This document shows, piece after piece, positions 13,253-19,615 of a stretch of DNA of 33,815 bases. The stretch is from a virus. Position 1 is the stretch's first letter. Every line of letters begins with the position of its first letter. The DNA is taken from the IMG/VR virus record IMGVR_UViG_3300027996_002928, positions 1 to 33,815 of that record; one strand, 5' to 3'. A program made the translations under genes and the position numbers. The notes beneath the pieces are model-generated. The model was not told where the DNA came from, did no database searches, and worked only from the letters and a program-made list of their open reading frames with translations.

Positions 13253-13690
13253 ATGAAAGTTAATTTAGGATGTGGCGAGGATTTTGGCGAGGATTTAATT
13301 GGCATTGATGTCCACGATTACGGACAGCAACATATTCTTGATCTTGAAAAAGATAAATTGCCTTTCGAGGATGATAGTATAGATCAGGTTTTCGCTAAGC
13401 ATTTTATTGAGCATCTAAAAGATGTCAAAAATTGTTTGAACGAGTGTCATCGGACTTTACGTAAAGGCGGTGAGCTTGATATTAAAGTACCAAATGCTAT
13501 GTGGCAAGGAGCATTTATGCCACCTCACTTTCAGCATATTACTTTGTCTTGGTTTGATTTTTTGAGTAAAGATAAAACCAAATTGTATGGTTATTGTCAA
13601 TGGGAAATAAGGCTATTAGAAGCTACTAATAAAACTTCTGATGTACCTGATGGCAAAGAAATTCATTGTATATTAACTCCAATAAAATAA
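13253..13690 (+). CDS. SAM-dependent methyltransferase (second of a tandem pair)
   Basis: 145 residues with VNLGCGEDFGEDLIGIDVH (motif I to strand 2), DLEKDKLPFEDDSIDQVFAKHF, IEHLKD, LNECHRTLRKGGELDIKVPN and HFQHITLSWFDFL. It is clearly related to the gene just upstream and starts 4 nt after it. Both are shorter than typical 200-250 residue methyltransferases, so each may be a minimal catalytic domain, perhaps acting as a pair. Substrate unknown. Confidence 0.75.
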   Translation: MKVNLGCGEDFGEDLIGIDVHDYGQQHILDLEKDKLPFEDDSIDQVFAKHFIEHLKDVKNCLNECHRTLRKGGELDIKVPNAMWQGAFMPPHFQHITLSWFDFLSKDKTKLYGYCQWEIRLLEATNKTSDVPDGKEIHCILTPIK

Positions 13691-13694
13691 AATT

Positions 13695-13898
13695 ATGACA
13701 CAACATAAAATAGTCTGCATTTGTGGTAAGTGTAATCCAGAGGCTATAAAACAAGAATTACTACACGAATACACAGCTTGGCTTATCAAAAACGGATATA
13801 CTGATACTGATCCAGCTTGTGAAGAATCATTAGCAGTAGATGAGTTTTTAAAAGAGCAATTAAATAAAAAAAACAATGAAAAAACTAAAAGTATTTAA
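13695..13898 (+). CDS. Small protein, unknown function
   Basis: 67 residues. Three Cys near the N-terminus (ICGKCNPE region) could bind metal but a fourth ligand is not obvious. The rest is helical and acidic, ending in a run of Lys and Asn. Its last 23 nt overlap the next glycosyltransferase. No family recognised. Confidence 0.45.
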   Translation: MTQHKIVCICGKCNPEAIKQELLHEYTAWLIKNGYTDTDPACEESLAVDEFLKEQLNKKNNEKTKSI

Positions 13899-14844
13899 TC
13901 ATCCTTGGCATCTTGCCCATCAATACGAGCTGATGAAATTTGATTGGCTTGAGTGGTCTTGGCTTGTCCAGTATCACCGGCAATATGGTGACACTTCAAG
14001 AGGTGACTTTTTCACCGGCAATATGGTCCCTCACTATGAAGCAGGCAAATATGATTTTGCTCTATTGCATTTAGATCAGCAATGTTTAGCTGATAATTTA
14101 TTAGAGCGAGGCAAAGGAAGTTTATATCGTGAGCTAAATGAGACTATCCAAGATATTCCAAAGATAGTTCTTATGCACGGCACTCCTTTTTATCCAGAGC
14201 ATTTTGCTACTCAGCAAGAAATGATTGATAAAGCCAAAGAGCTTATTGGTGACAACTTTGTTATCACTAATTCTAAGGCTGCTGCTGAGCAGTGGGGCTT
14301 TGGCTATCCTATTTGGCACGGGATGGACCCTAAGGAGTGGTATGACCTACCAAAAGAGCCTCGTGTCGTGACTATGATTGGTCCGGCAGGTCTTGATTGG
14401 TATTATGATCGCAATTTCTTAAAAGCTGTTAAAGACTATTTAGAGGAGGAGGGTATTATGCACTGTCATATTACTGCTGACTGGGCTGCTAATAATTGGG
14501 AGGAATATCGCCAATTCTTAGGTCGCAGTTTATTATATTTTAATCCTACACGAGAAAGTCCTATGCCTCGAGCAAGAACTGAGGCTATGCTATCCGGCTC
14601 TTGTGTTTTGACTACACCTAATCAAGATGCTGATCAGTTTATTAAAGATGGCGATAACGGATTTATCATACCCCGTAATCCTAAAAAGGTTGTTGAGCTA
14701 ATCAAATCCTTGATGAAAGATTATGATTTGGCTTTAAAGATTGGTCAGGCAGGTAAAAAAACAGCTATCGAAACTTTTAGTCATAAACGCTTCGAGGATG
14801 ATTGGAAAAAAATGATACAATTAGCTTTAAAAATAAAACTATGA
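13876..14844 (+). CDS. Glycosyltransferase, GT-B fold (GT4-like)
   Basis: 322 residues. The N-terminal domain has KVFNHPWHLAHQYELMKF and IVLMHGTPFYPEHF. The C-terminal domain has VTMIGPAGLDWYYDRNFL, LLYFNPTRESPMPRARTEAMLSGSCVLTT with the donor-binding acidic region (ESPMPRARTEAML), and NQDADQFIKDGDNGFII. These fit GT4-like enzymes of capsule and lipopolysaccharide clusters, although the usual E-x7-E is altered (Glu...Glu with Pro and Arg between). Its stop overlaps the next gene as ATGA, so the two glycosyltransferases are translated together. Donor and acceptor are unknown. Confidence 0.75.
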   Translation: MKKLKVFNHPWHLAHQYELMKFDWLEWSWLVQYHRQYGDTSRGDFFTGNMVPHYEAGKYDFALLHLDQQCLADNLLERGKGSLYRELNETIQDIPKIVLMHGTPFYPEHFATQQEMIDKAKELIGDNFVITNSKAAAEQWGFGYPIWHGMDPKEWYDLPKEPRVVTMIGPAGLDWYYDRNFLKAVKDYLEEEGIMHCHITADWAANNWEEYRQFLGRSLLYFNPTRESPMPRARTEAMLSGSCVLTTPNQDADQFIKDGDNGFIIPRNPKKVVELIKSLMKDYDLALKIGQAGKKTAIETFSHKRFEDDWKKMIQLALKIKL

Positions 14845-15728
14845 AAATTGGAATTTTAACTTTTGAGAAATTTCATCGTAAGCCTTTCAACTCTATTGGT
14901 AGTTCTCGGATCAGGGTCAATGATATGGTCAAATATTGGGATGATGCCGAGATTTATAAATACGGGCAGAAATATGATGTGATGATCTATCAAAAAGTCT
15001 ATTGGACTGAACACGCCAAAACATTTAGAGGACTAAAGATTTTGGATATTTGCGATGCTGATTTTATGCACTGGGGCTATAAGACTATCGAGATGTTGCA
15101 GTATTGCGATGCTTTAGTCACGCCTACTCAAAAATTAGCAGTCGCTCTGGCTCGCTATACTGATAAACCTGTCTGGGTTATCCCTGATAGGATGGATTTA
15201 AACAACTATCCTCACAAGAAAACACATACTGGTAAAGCCAAAAAGATAGGCTGGTATGGTTATGCACAGAACTTTCATATCGTCAATGAAAGTGGCATTA
15301 TGAAAGCTCTATATGATCTAAATAAAAAAGCCGCGGACCTTGAGTTTATTGCTATTTCAAATGGTATGTATGTGCCACCGGCTTTTGCTAAGGATGCAGT
15401 CAAGATCACTAATTATCGTTGGAGCCTAAAGACTGTCAATCAGGATATTCAGAAATGCGATATTATTATCAATCCTAAATTAGATAGCGGACCTTATCAG
15501 TACAAATCAAATAATAAAACTCTACACGCTCTTGCTTTAGGCGTACCGGTTGCTCACGATCTCAATGAGCTATTAGCTTTGATGGATGGTGATGCCCGTA
15601 ATACTGAGATAGAGGAAAAGACTAAATTACTCAAAGACAAATATCATATTACGCAGTCAGTAGAGGAATATAAAAATTTAATTAAAGACATCTATGTATC
15701 AGCAAAAAAAGAAGTGGACAACAGCTAA
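14841..15728 (+). CDS. Glycosyltransferase-like protein (GT-B fold)
   Basis: 295 residues from ATG 14841, chosen for the 4-nt overlap with the previous stop; an in-frame ATG at 14802 would overlap much further. Seen: MKIGILTFEKFHRKPFNSIGSSRIRV, a nucleotide-fold start, DVMIYQKVYW, ILDICDADFMHW, LVTPTQKLAVALAR, VWVIPDRMDL, IGWYGYAQN, then DIIINPKLDSGPYQYKSNNKTLHALALGVPV. The last segment is the donor-binding region typical of such enzymes, with Lys/Ser residues contacting phosphate. It closes the glycan cassette. The last 35 nt overlap the nuclease gene. Confidence 0.65.
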   Translation: MKIGILTFEKFHRKPFNSIGSSRIRVNDMVKYWDDAEIYKYGQKYDVMIYQKVYWTEHAKTFRGLKILDICDADFMHWGYKTIEMLQYCDALVTPTQKLAVALARYTDKPVWVIPDRMDLNNYPHKKTHTGKAKKIGWYGYAQNFHIVNESGIMKALYDLNKKAADLEFIAISNGMYVPPAFAKDAVKITNYRWSLKTVNQDIQKCDIIINPKLDSGPYQYKSNNKTLHALALGVPVAHDLNELLALMDGDARNTEIEEKTKLLKDKYHITQSVEEYKNLIKDIYVSAKKEVDNS

Positions 15729-16071
15729 ATCTACTGAGTATAAAGGTCATAGATACGATAGCAAATTCGAGGCAAGCTATGCTGCTGATCTTGATCTACT
15801 TGTTAGAGCTGGCAAAGTAAAAAGCTGGGAGCGGCAAGTCAAAATACCTTTAGAGGTCAATGGCTATCATATCTGTAATTACTTTATTGATTTTATTGTC
15901 TATCACGCTGACGGAATAATTGAATATGTCGAGTGCAAAGGTGTGGCTTTTCCTGTATGGGCAATTAAGTGGAAAATATTTGAAGCACTGTACTCTGAGA
16001 AGCCAGATGTTAAATTAACTGTTGTACAGCAGGGCAATTTCAGACTACCAAAAGCAAGGAAAATTAAGTAG
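15694..16071 (+). CDS. DUF1064 family nuclease-like protein
   Basis: 125 residues matching the phage DUF1064 family, which has a PD-(D/E)xK nuclease-like core: KYKGHRYDSKFEA-type start (here STEYKGHRYDSKFEA, Glu26), a strand with the acidic Asp66 in YFIDFIVY, then EYVECKG (Glu80, Lys82) as the D/E-x-K signature. Members lie next to terminase genes and are thought to resolve DNA branches before packaging. The start overlaps the previous gene by 35 nt in another frame. The nuclease role is inferred from fold motifs. Confidence 0.75.
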   Translation: MYQQKKKWTTAKSTEYKGHRYDSKFEASYAADLDLLVRAGKVKSWERQVKIPLEVNGYHICNYFIDFIVYHADGIIEYVECKGVAFPVWAIKWKIFEALYSEKPDVKLTVVQQGNFRLPKARKIK

Positions 16072-16173
16072 TTATCCACTGTCCCCTCCCCTCCCCTGAT
16101 TTTTGAAAAATTTTGACCCAATGAAAATGGGGCAAAACTCAATAAAACAGGTAGAGATAGCGGAGGAGGGGAG
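16072..16173 (+). promoter_or_regulatory. Regulatory interval: DnaA-box-like site and nested stems
   Basis: TTATCCACT (16072-16080) is one base from a DnaA box. Three CCCCT repeats follow (16083-16097). CTCCCCTCC (16086-16094) can pair with GGAGGGGAG (16165-16173), 9 bp, enclosing a second hairpin TTTTGACCCA / TGGGGCAAAA (16111-16120/16128-16137, one mismatch). The interval separates the glycan/DUF1064 genes from the HNH-AP2 and packaging genes. It may stop or attenuate transcription; no clear T-run follows. Confidence 0.4.
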
Positions 16174-16198
16174 TGCGCTAAAAATTAAATAAAATAGT

Positions 16199-16735
16199 AT
16201 GTCGATTAAAAAAATTAAGGTTGGAATACAAGGTAAATATTCAATTATAGATAGCGAATTTTTTGATTTAGTGAAAGATATGACTTGGGGGGAAGGCGGT
16301 GCAGCAAAAGGGAAGCCTCAGTATGTCAGACATCAAAAATATAATCGTGATACAAAAGAAAGAAGTTATATATCATTACATAGATATATTTATGAAAGTA
16401 AATTTGGTAAATTAAAAAAAGGGCAAGAAATAGACCATATAAACGGAAATAGATTTGATAATAGACTTTGTAATTTAAGAGCCTGCACTCATCAACAAAA
16501 TTCTTTTAATTATGGCAAAAAACCAACGAGAGCTAAGATATACTCAAAATATAAAGGTGTCTGGTATAGAAACGAAGAAGGCAGGATAAAGCGTTGGACG
16601 GCAGAAATTAAAATAAACTATAAGAAAAAGTATATAGGAACATTTTTGACTGAAAAAGAAGCTGCAATTGCTTATAATGAAAAAGCAACAGAGCTTCACG
16701 GAAAATTCGCTTTTTTAAATAATATAAATAATTGA
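16199..16735 (+). CDS. HNH homing endonuclease with AP2 domain
   Basis: 178 residues. The HNH_3-type nuclease domain (about 60-97) shows LHRYIYES (His61), EIDHINGNRFDNRLCNLR (Asp79, His80, Asn88), the usual order of catalytic residues. A C-terminal AP2 DNA-binding domain follows (about 117-175): SKYKGVWYRNEEG, WTAEIKIN, KKYIGTFLTEKEAAIAYNEKA. HNH-AP2 proteins are mobile homing endonucleases frequent in phages. It sits just before the ParB-like and terminase genes, a common insertion place, and does not interrupt a gene. No SD precedes it, unlike the other two HNH genes. Confidence 0.85.
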   Translation: MSIKKIKVGIQGKYSIIDSEFFDLVKDMTWGEGGAAKGKPQYVRHQKYNRDTKERSYISLHRYIYESKFGKLKKGQEIDHINGNRFDNRLCNLRACTHQQNSFNYGKKPTRAKIYSKYKGVWYRNEEGRIKRWTAEIKINYKKKYIGTFLTEKEAAIAYNEKATELHGKFAFLNNINN

Positions 16736-16744
16736 AACAAATAT

Positions 16745-17305
16745 ATGGAAAATGAAAAATTAGTTTGGCATAATGAAAAGAGAAAAGTTAAAGATTTAGT
16801 GCCTTGGGAGCAAAACCCAAGACAGATGAGCGAGAAACAAGTTAAAGATTTAGAATTTTCACTAAAAAAATTCAATTTAATGAGTATCCCCGTTATAAAT
16901 ACTGATAATTTGATTATATCCGGACATCAGAGACTTAAGGTTTTATCACTATTGGGCAGGGGCGAAGAAGAAATAGATGTAAGAGTGCCTAATCGTAAAT
17001 TGACTGCTGATGAATTTAAAGAAGCTAATTTGCGTGAAAATAAAAATGTTGGTGATTGGAACTGGGAGGCATTAGCTGATTTCGATAGTGATGAGCTTAT
17101 TGATTTTGGTTTTGAGCCAGAGGTCCTTGAAAAACAATTTAATCTTAGTGAAGGTGATCAAGGCGATCCAAGTGATAGTGAGGATTTGGTAAAATTAGTT
17201 TTCAAAGTCCCCGCTTCTAAAGCTGAGGAAATAATGACACAATTAAAAGAACACGATAAAGATAAAAATATTGCTCTGTATAAAGCAGTCACTCTAAAAG
17301 GATAG
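16745..17305 (+). CDS. ParB-like nuclease-domain protein
   Basis: 186 residues. The N-terminal ParB/Srx-like domain (about 12-110) has VPWEQNPRQMSE, IPVINTDNLIISGHQRLKVLSLLG with the phosphate-binding GHQR at 60-63, and EANLRENKNVGDWNWEALADF. A less conserved acidic part and a C-terminal strand-rich part follow. Proteins like this are commonly encoded just upstream of phage terminases, sometimes fused with a DNA methylase. Possible roles are CTP-dependent DNA binding or nicking connected with packaging. No separate methylase domain is visible here. Confidence 0.75.
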   Translation: MENEKLVWHNEKRKVKDLVPWEQNPRQMSEKQVKDLEFSLKKFNLMSIPVINTDNLIISGHQRLKVLSLLGRGEEEIDVRVPNRKLTADEFKEANLRENKNVGDWNWEALADFDSDELIDFGFEPEVLEKQFNLSEGDQGDPSDSEDLVKLVFKVPASKAEEIMTQLKEHDKDKNIALYKAVTLKG

Positions 17306-17307
17306 TT

Positions 17308-17808
17308 ATGTCAAAGTATGGTAATGACAAAAAAAAGGAGCATTTAGCTATGATCCGGCGTGCTATGGTTGTCAATCCGCAAGCATCCGGTCAACAAATA
17401 ACTGATCTTTTAAAGAAAAGGGGACATAATTTTGGCAAAAACTATGTCTATGCAATGATCAAAAGGGTCAGGGGCGAACGTGCTACACGCTACGATAGAA
17501 AGACCAAAGCTATTGTTGTTGCTGAATTTCACGATTTTATAGAGCAGTTAGAGCCACGCTTACGAGAGATTGCCCTTAGTATAGATGATGAACGTGCGGC
17601 AGTTCAGGCTATAAAAACTCTGGTAGAGAATAAAAAACTACTTATTGATATGGCTATGGACTTGGGACTAATCGAAAGACAATTAGGTACTGTCAATGTC
17701 AATAATTTTGATATGGCAGCTTTAAGTAAAATAGCTGAGGATGCAAGTAGAAAACGAAAAAAAGATAATAACGGAGGAAACGATATTGAAATCGTTGATG
17801 AACAATAG
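17308..17808 (+). CDS. Terminase small subunit
   Basis: 166 residues, starting 2 nt after the ParB-like stop with a weak AAAGGA upstream. The N-terminus has a helix-turn-helix arrangement (NPQASGQQITDLLKKRGHNF, then NYVYAMIKRVRGER) for recognising the packaging site. Central helices would form the oligomer ring (FIEQLEPRLREIALSIDDER), and the tail is basic then acidic. Immediate position ahead of the large subunit and the reading-frame overlap (68 nt at the annotated start) support this call, since small subunits diverge strongly in sequence. Confidence 0.65.
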   Translation: MSKYGNDKKKEHLAMIRRAMVVNPQASGQQITDLLKKRGHNFGKNYVYAMIKRVRGERATRYDRKTKAIVVAEFHDFIEQLEPRLREIALSIDDERAAVQAIKTLVENKKLLIDMAMDLGLIERQLGTVNVNNFDMAALSKIAEDASRKRKKDNNGGNDIEIVDEQ

Positions 17809-19120
17809 CATTTTTGTCAATGAGATATTTTCATTATGTTTTCCAGAGGATAGTTTTGTAGGCGGAAGTTTTGTTGATCGTATCGCCTACTTTATGGAAA
17901 ATAAATATACTATGAGGGTATCTGCTCGTGATCACTTTAAATCTACCAGTTTTTATGCTCACTTCCTAAGAATGTCAATGCAAAATGCCCATCGTAATTT
18001 AGAGGGGCATTATTTTAGCTTTAAAGAAAAGATGGCTGGCTATCATATTGCTAAGATCAAGCAGATGAAAAATCTCAATCCTCTATTCGATAAATGTATT
18101 GATAAAAAGAAAAACGCTGAGGCTGTTATAAAATATACTTGGGATGGCAAGCATTATCATACGTTGGTCCCGCACGGCTTATTGGCTTTTAAACGTGGTA
18201 TTCACTGTGACCTTTTATATGTTGATGATCCTTTTCAAGACCCAGCAAATAAATTAGTCACTACTATTATTGATAAAATAAATAAAATAGTTAAGACAGA
18301 AATATTGGATATGGTCAAGAAGGGTGGTCAGTTGCATATTGCTGGTACTCCGCAGACTGAAAATGACTTTTTCTTTGATCAAGCGTTTCAAGATAGTTTT
18401 GCTACACTGATTTTACCAGCTATTGTCAATGATAAAACCAGAGAGGTACTTTGGAAAGAGTGGATGAACTGGGATGACCTGATGAAAAAGAAAGAATTGC
18501 GTGGTGATAAGATTTTTAATCAGGAATATCTATGCTCCCCTGTCTATACTGAGGAAGCATTTTTTACCAAAGACCAGATCGATGACATTATCTCTAATAG
18601 GCAACCACTCAATGCCAGAGTACGCTACGAGACACAAAATGAGGTCATAGCAGGCTTTGATATAGGTAAAAAGGCACATCCATCACATCTGGCTGTTTTC
18701 GAGCTTGTAGATGGCAAACTAAAAGAAATCTATCAGCGCTGGTGGGACCGAATTGATTACACTGTACAGATAGATGATCTCACTGCTATTGTGGATAACT
18801 TGAAGATAGATCGATTATTTTACGATGCTACTCGTGGCGAATTGGAAAGTTTATCTGAACAGGGACTATTGCCGGAGTGTATGATACCGGTAAATTTTAG
18901 TTCTAAGACTAAAAACTCTATGGCTACTGAGTTTGAAAAAGCTGTTATACAAAAGAAAATGGAATTATTGCCTGACCAGCGACAGCGTGATCAAATCTTA
19001 CTTGTTGATAACGAACTCAATGCTATCACTACCCCGCAAGGTCACGGAGATAGTTTTTGGTCAATAGCTTTGGCGCTTGCTGACTGTTTAGAAGCCCAGC
19101 CAAACCTTGAAATTCTGTAA
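17741..19120 (+). CDS. Terminase large subunit (ATPase and nuclease)
   Basis: 459 residues from ATG 17741. A TTG at 17786 with a GGAGG about 8 nt upstream, or ATG 17798, may be the true start, because the first 15-20 residues just mirror the overlapping gene. The ATPase domain has a Walker A at 61-70 (SARDHFKSTS, in place of the more usual RGHGKST), Walker B LLYVDDP (about 158-165) and motif III HIAGTPQ. The RNase H-like nuclease domain has AGFDIGKK (about 304), FYDATRGE and GHGDSFWSIALALADC with the late acidic residue. It translocates DNA into the procapsid and cuts the concatemer. Packaging mode cannot be told. Confidence 0.85.
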   Translation: MQVENEKKIITEETILKSLMNNSIFVNEIFSLCFPEDSFVGGSFVDRIAYFMENKYTMRVSARDHFKSTSFYAHFLRMSMQNAHRNLEGHYFSFKEKMAGYHIAKIKQMKNLNPLFDKCIDKKKNAEAVIKYTWDGKHYHTLVPHGLLAFKRGIHCDLLYVDDPFQDPANKLVTTIIDKINKIVKTEILDMVKKGGQLHIAGTPQTENDFFFDQAFQDSFATLILPAIVNDKTREVLWKEWMNWDDLMKKKELRGDKIFNQEYLCSPVYTEEAFFTKDQIDDIISNRQPLNARVRYETQNEVIAGFDIGKKAHPSHLAVFELVDGKLKEIYQRWWDRIDYTVQIDDLTAIVDNLKIDRLFYDATRGELESLSEQGLLPECMIPVNFSSKTKNSMATEFEKAVIQKKMELLPDQRQRDQILLVDNELNAITTPQGHGDSFWSIALALADCLEAQPNLEIL

Positions 19121-19122
19121 GG

Positions 19123-19142
19123 TGTGGATATATTGTGAATAA
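19123..19142 (+). promoter_or_regulatory. Pair of DnaA-box-like sites
   Basis: TGTGGATAT (19123-19131, 8 of 9) and TGTGAATAA (19134-19142, full match to the consensus TTATNCACA on the other strand) lie 11 bp apart, one helical turn, just after the terminase stop. The following bases GTTAAATAA loosely continue the CTTAGGTAT tail of the two early elements. No -35 sits in the equivalent place. Confidence 0.4.
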
Positions 19143-19163
19143 GTTAAATAATAAGAAAAACAA

Positions 19164-19188
19164 AAAACCCTTATAAAATAAGAGTTTT
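19164..19188 (+). terminator. Terminator after the terminase gene
   Basis: AAAAC-C-CTTAT (19164-19174) pairs with ATAAG-A-GTTTT (19178-19188), a 10-bp stem with one mismatch and a loop of AAA; GTTTTCT forms a short U-tract. It probably ends the packaging operon. Confidence 0.55.
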
Positions 19189-19225
19189 CTGTACAATTGC
19201 CCAACAAAGAATTTATTTTTATATC

Positions 19226-19254
19226 TTTACAAAAAATCCAAAATAGATTATTAT
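19226..19254 (+). promoter_or_regulatory. Candidate sigma70-type promoter in the terminase-portal interval
   Basis: TTTACA (19226-19231), 17-bp spacer, TATTAT (19249-19254), with five of six consensus bases in each box. It lies between the terminase terminator and another hairpin at 19316, so it would drive either a short RNA (about 19262-19349) or, by read-through, the head genes. Confidence 0.55.
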
Positions 19255-19315
19255 AAAAGATACTGGGAAAAAACAAAATCTTATGTACAAATATTATATC
19301 AAAAAACATAAAATA

Positions 19316-19348
19316 ACACAAGTGGGAATTGAACTGCGTGTGTTTTTT
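19316..19348 (+). terminator. Short terminator-like hairpin
   Basis: ACACA (19316-19320) pairs with TGTGT (19339-19343), extendable inside by AGT/ACT, and is followed by TTTTT. With the promoter at 19226 it would define an RNA of about 88 nt. That RNA contains a 23-codon frame starting at 19283, for which there is no further support. Confidence 0.5.
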
Positions 19349-19419
19349 GTTTAATTACAATATAGACTGGTTTTATCAGGGTGTTTTGCCAAAATAAAAT
19401 AAAAAAACTTCTGAAAATC

Positions 19420-19594
19420 TTGTAGGCATCCCCGTCCTCCAATTAAATTGGGGGCTGTCCTATGCTTATAAGACAAGGTGAGGCGATAGCTTCTGGGATG
19501 CGATCTCAAATCACCATAGTCTATTACATATTGCCAAAACCGCCTTGCCTTGAAATATATAGGACAGGGGGGTAATAAATTTGGCAATTTTTTT
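19420..19594 (+). ncRNA. Candidate structured noncoding RNA ending in a terminator
   Basis: A GC-richer stretch with several perfect stems: GCATCCC/GGGATGC (19426-19432/19495-19501); CCTCCAAT/ATTGGGGG (19436-19443/19447-19454, with a G-T pair); CTGTCCTAT/ATAGGACAG (19455-19463/19559-19567), which competes with a local hairpin TGTC...GACA (19456-19459/19472-19475); and ATTGCCAAA/TTTGGCAAT (19530-19538/19580-19588), followed by a run of T to 19594. The last stem and T-run look like the terminator of this RNA. The strand is set by that T-run. A 78-codon frame on the other strand is treated as a by-product. It matches no RNA family I recognise. The remaining parts of the 19121-19615 interval (19189-19225, 19255-19315, 19349-19419) show nothing I can identify. 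Confidence 0.5.
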
Positions 19595-19609
19595 ATTTTA
19601 TGTTATTAT
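19581..19609 (+). promoter_or_regulatory. Leaderless promoter of the Com-like gene
   Basis: TTGGCA (19581-19586), 17-bp spacer, TATTAT (19604-19609), with the ATG at 19616 only 6 nt later. The -35 is part of the terminator stem of the upstream RNA, so the end of one transcript and the promoter of the next share bases. Confidence 0.6.
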
Positions 19610-19615
19610 TTGAAT

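Noticed and set aside
16083-16097. G-quadruplex on the - strand
   Set aside because: Only three GGGG runs are adjacent; a fourth run close by is missing.
16121-16192. 23-codon frame in the regulatory interval
   Set aside because: No SD, no promoter and it is inside nested stems; the length is as expected by chance.
18790-18798. Perfect DnaA box within the terminase gene as a regulatory site on its own
   Set aside because: It is inside a coding region and one or two such matches are expected by chance; only the intergenic elements with shared flanks are counted.
19321-19345. tRNA 3' end on the - strand (TTCAATT loop)
   Set aside because: The loop looks like a T-loop but the flanking stem does not pair.
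19283-19354. 23-codon frame upstream of the short terminator
   Set aside because: The frame runs through the hairpin and T-run and has no other support; kept only as a remark in the terminator entry.
19351-19587. 78-codon frame on the - strand
   Set aside because: It coincides with the structured RNA on the + strand, has no SD or promoter, and its residues look like a by-product of paired GC-rich arms.
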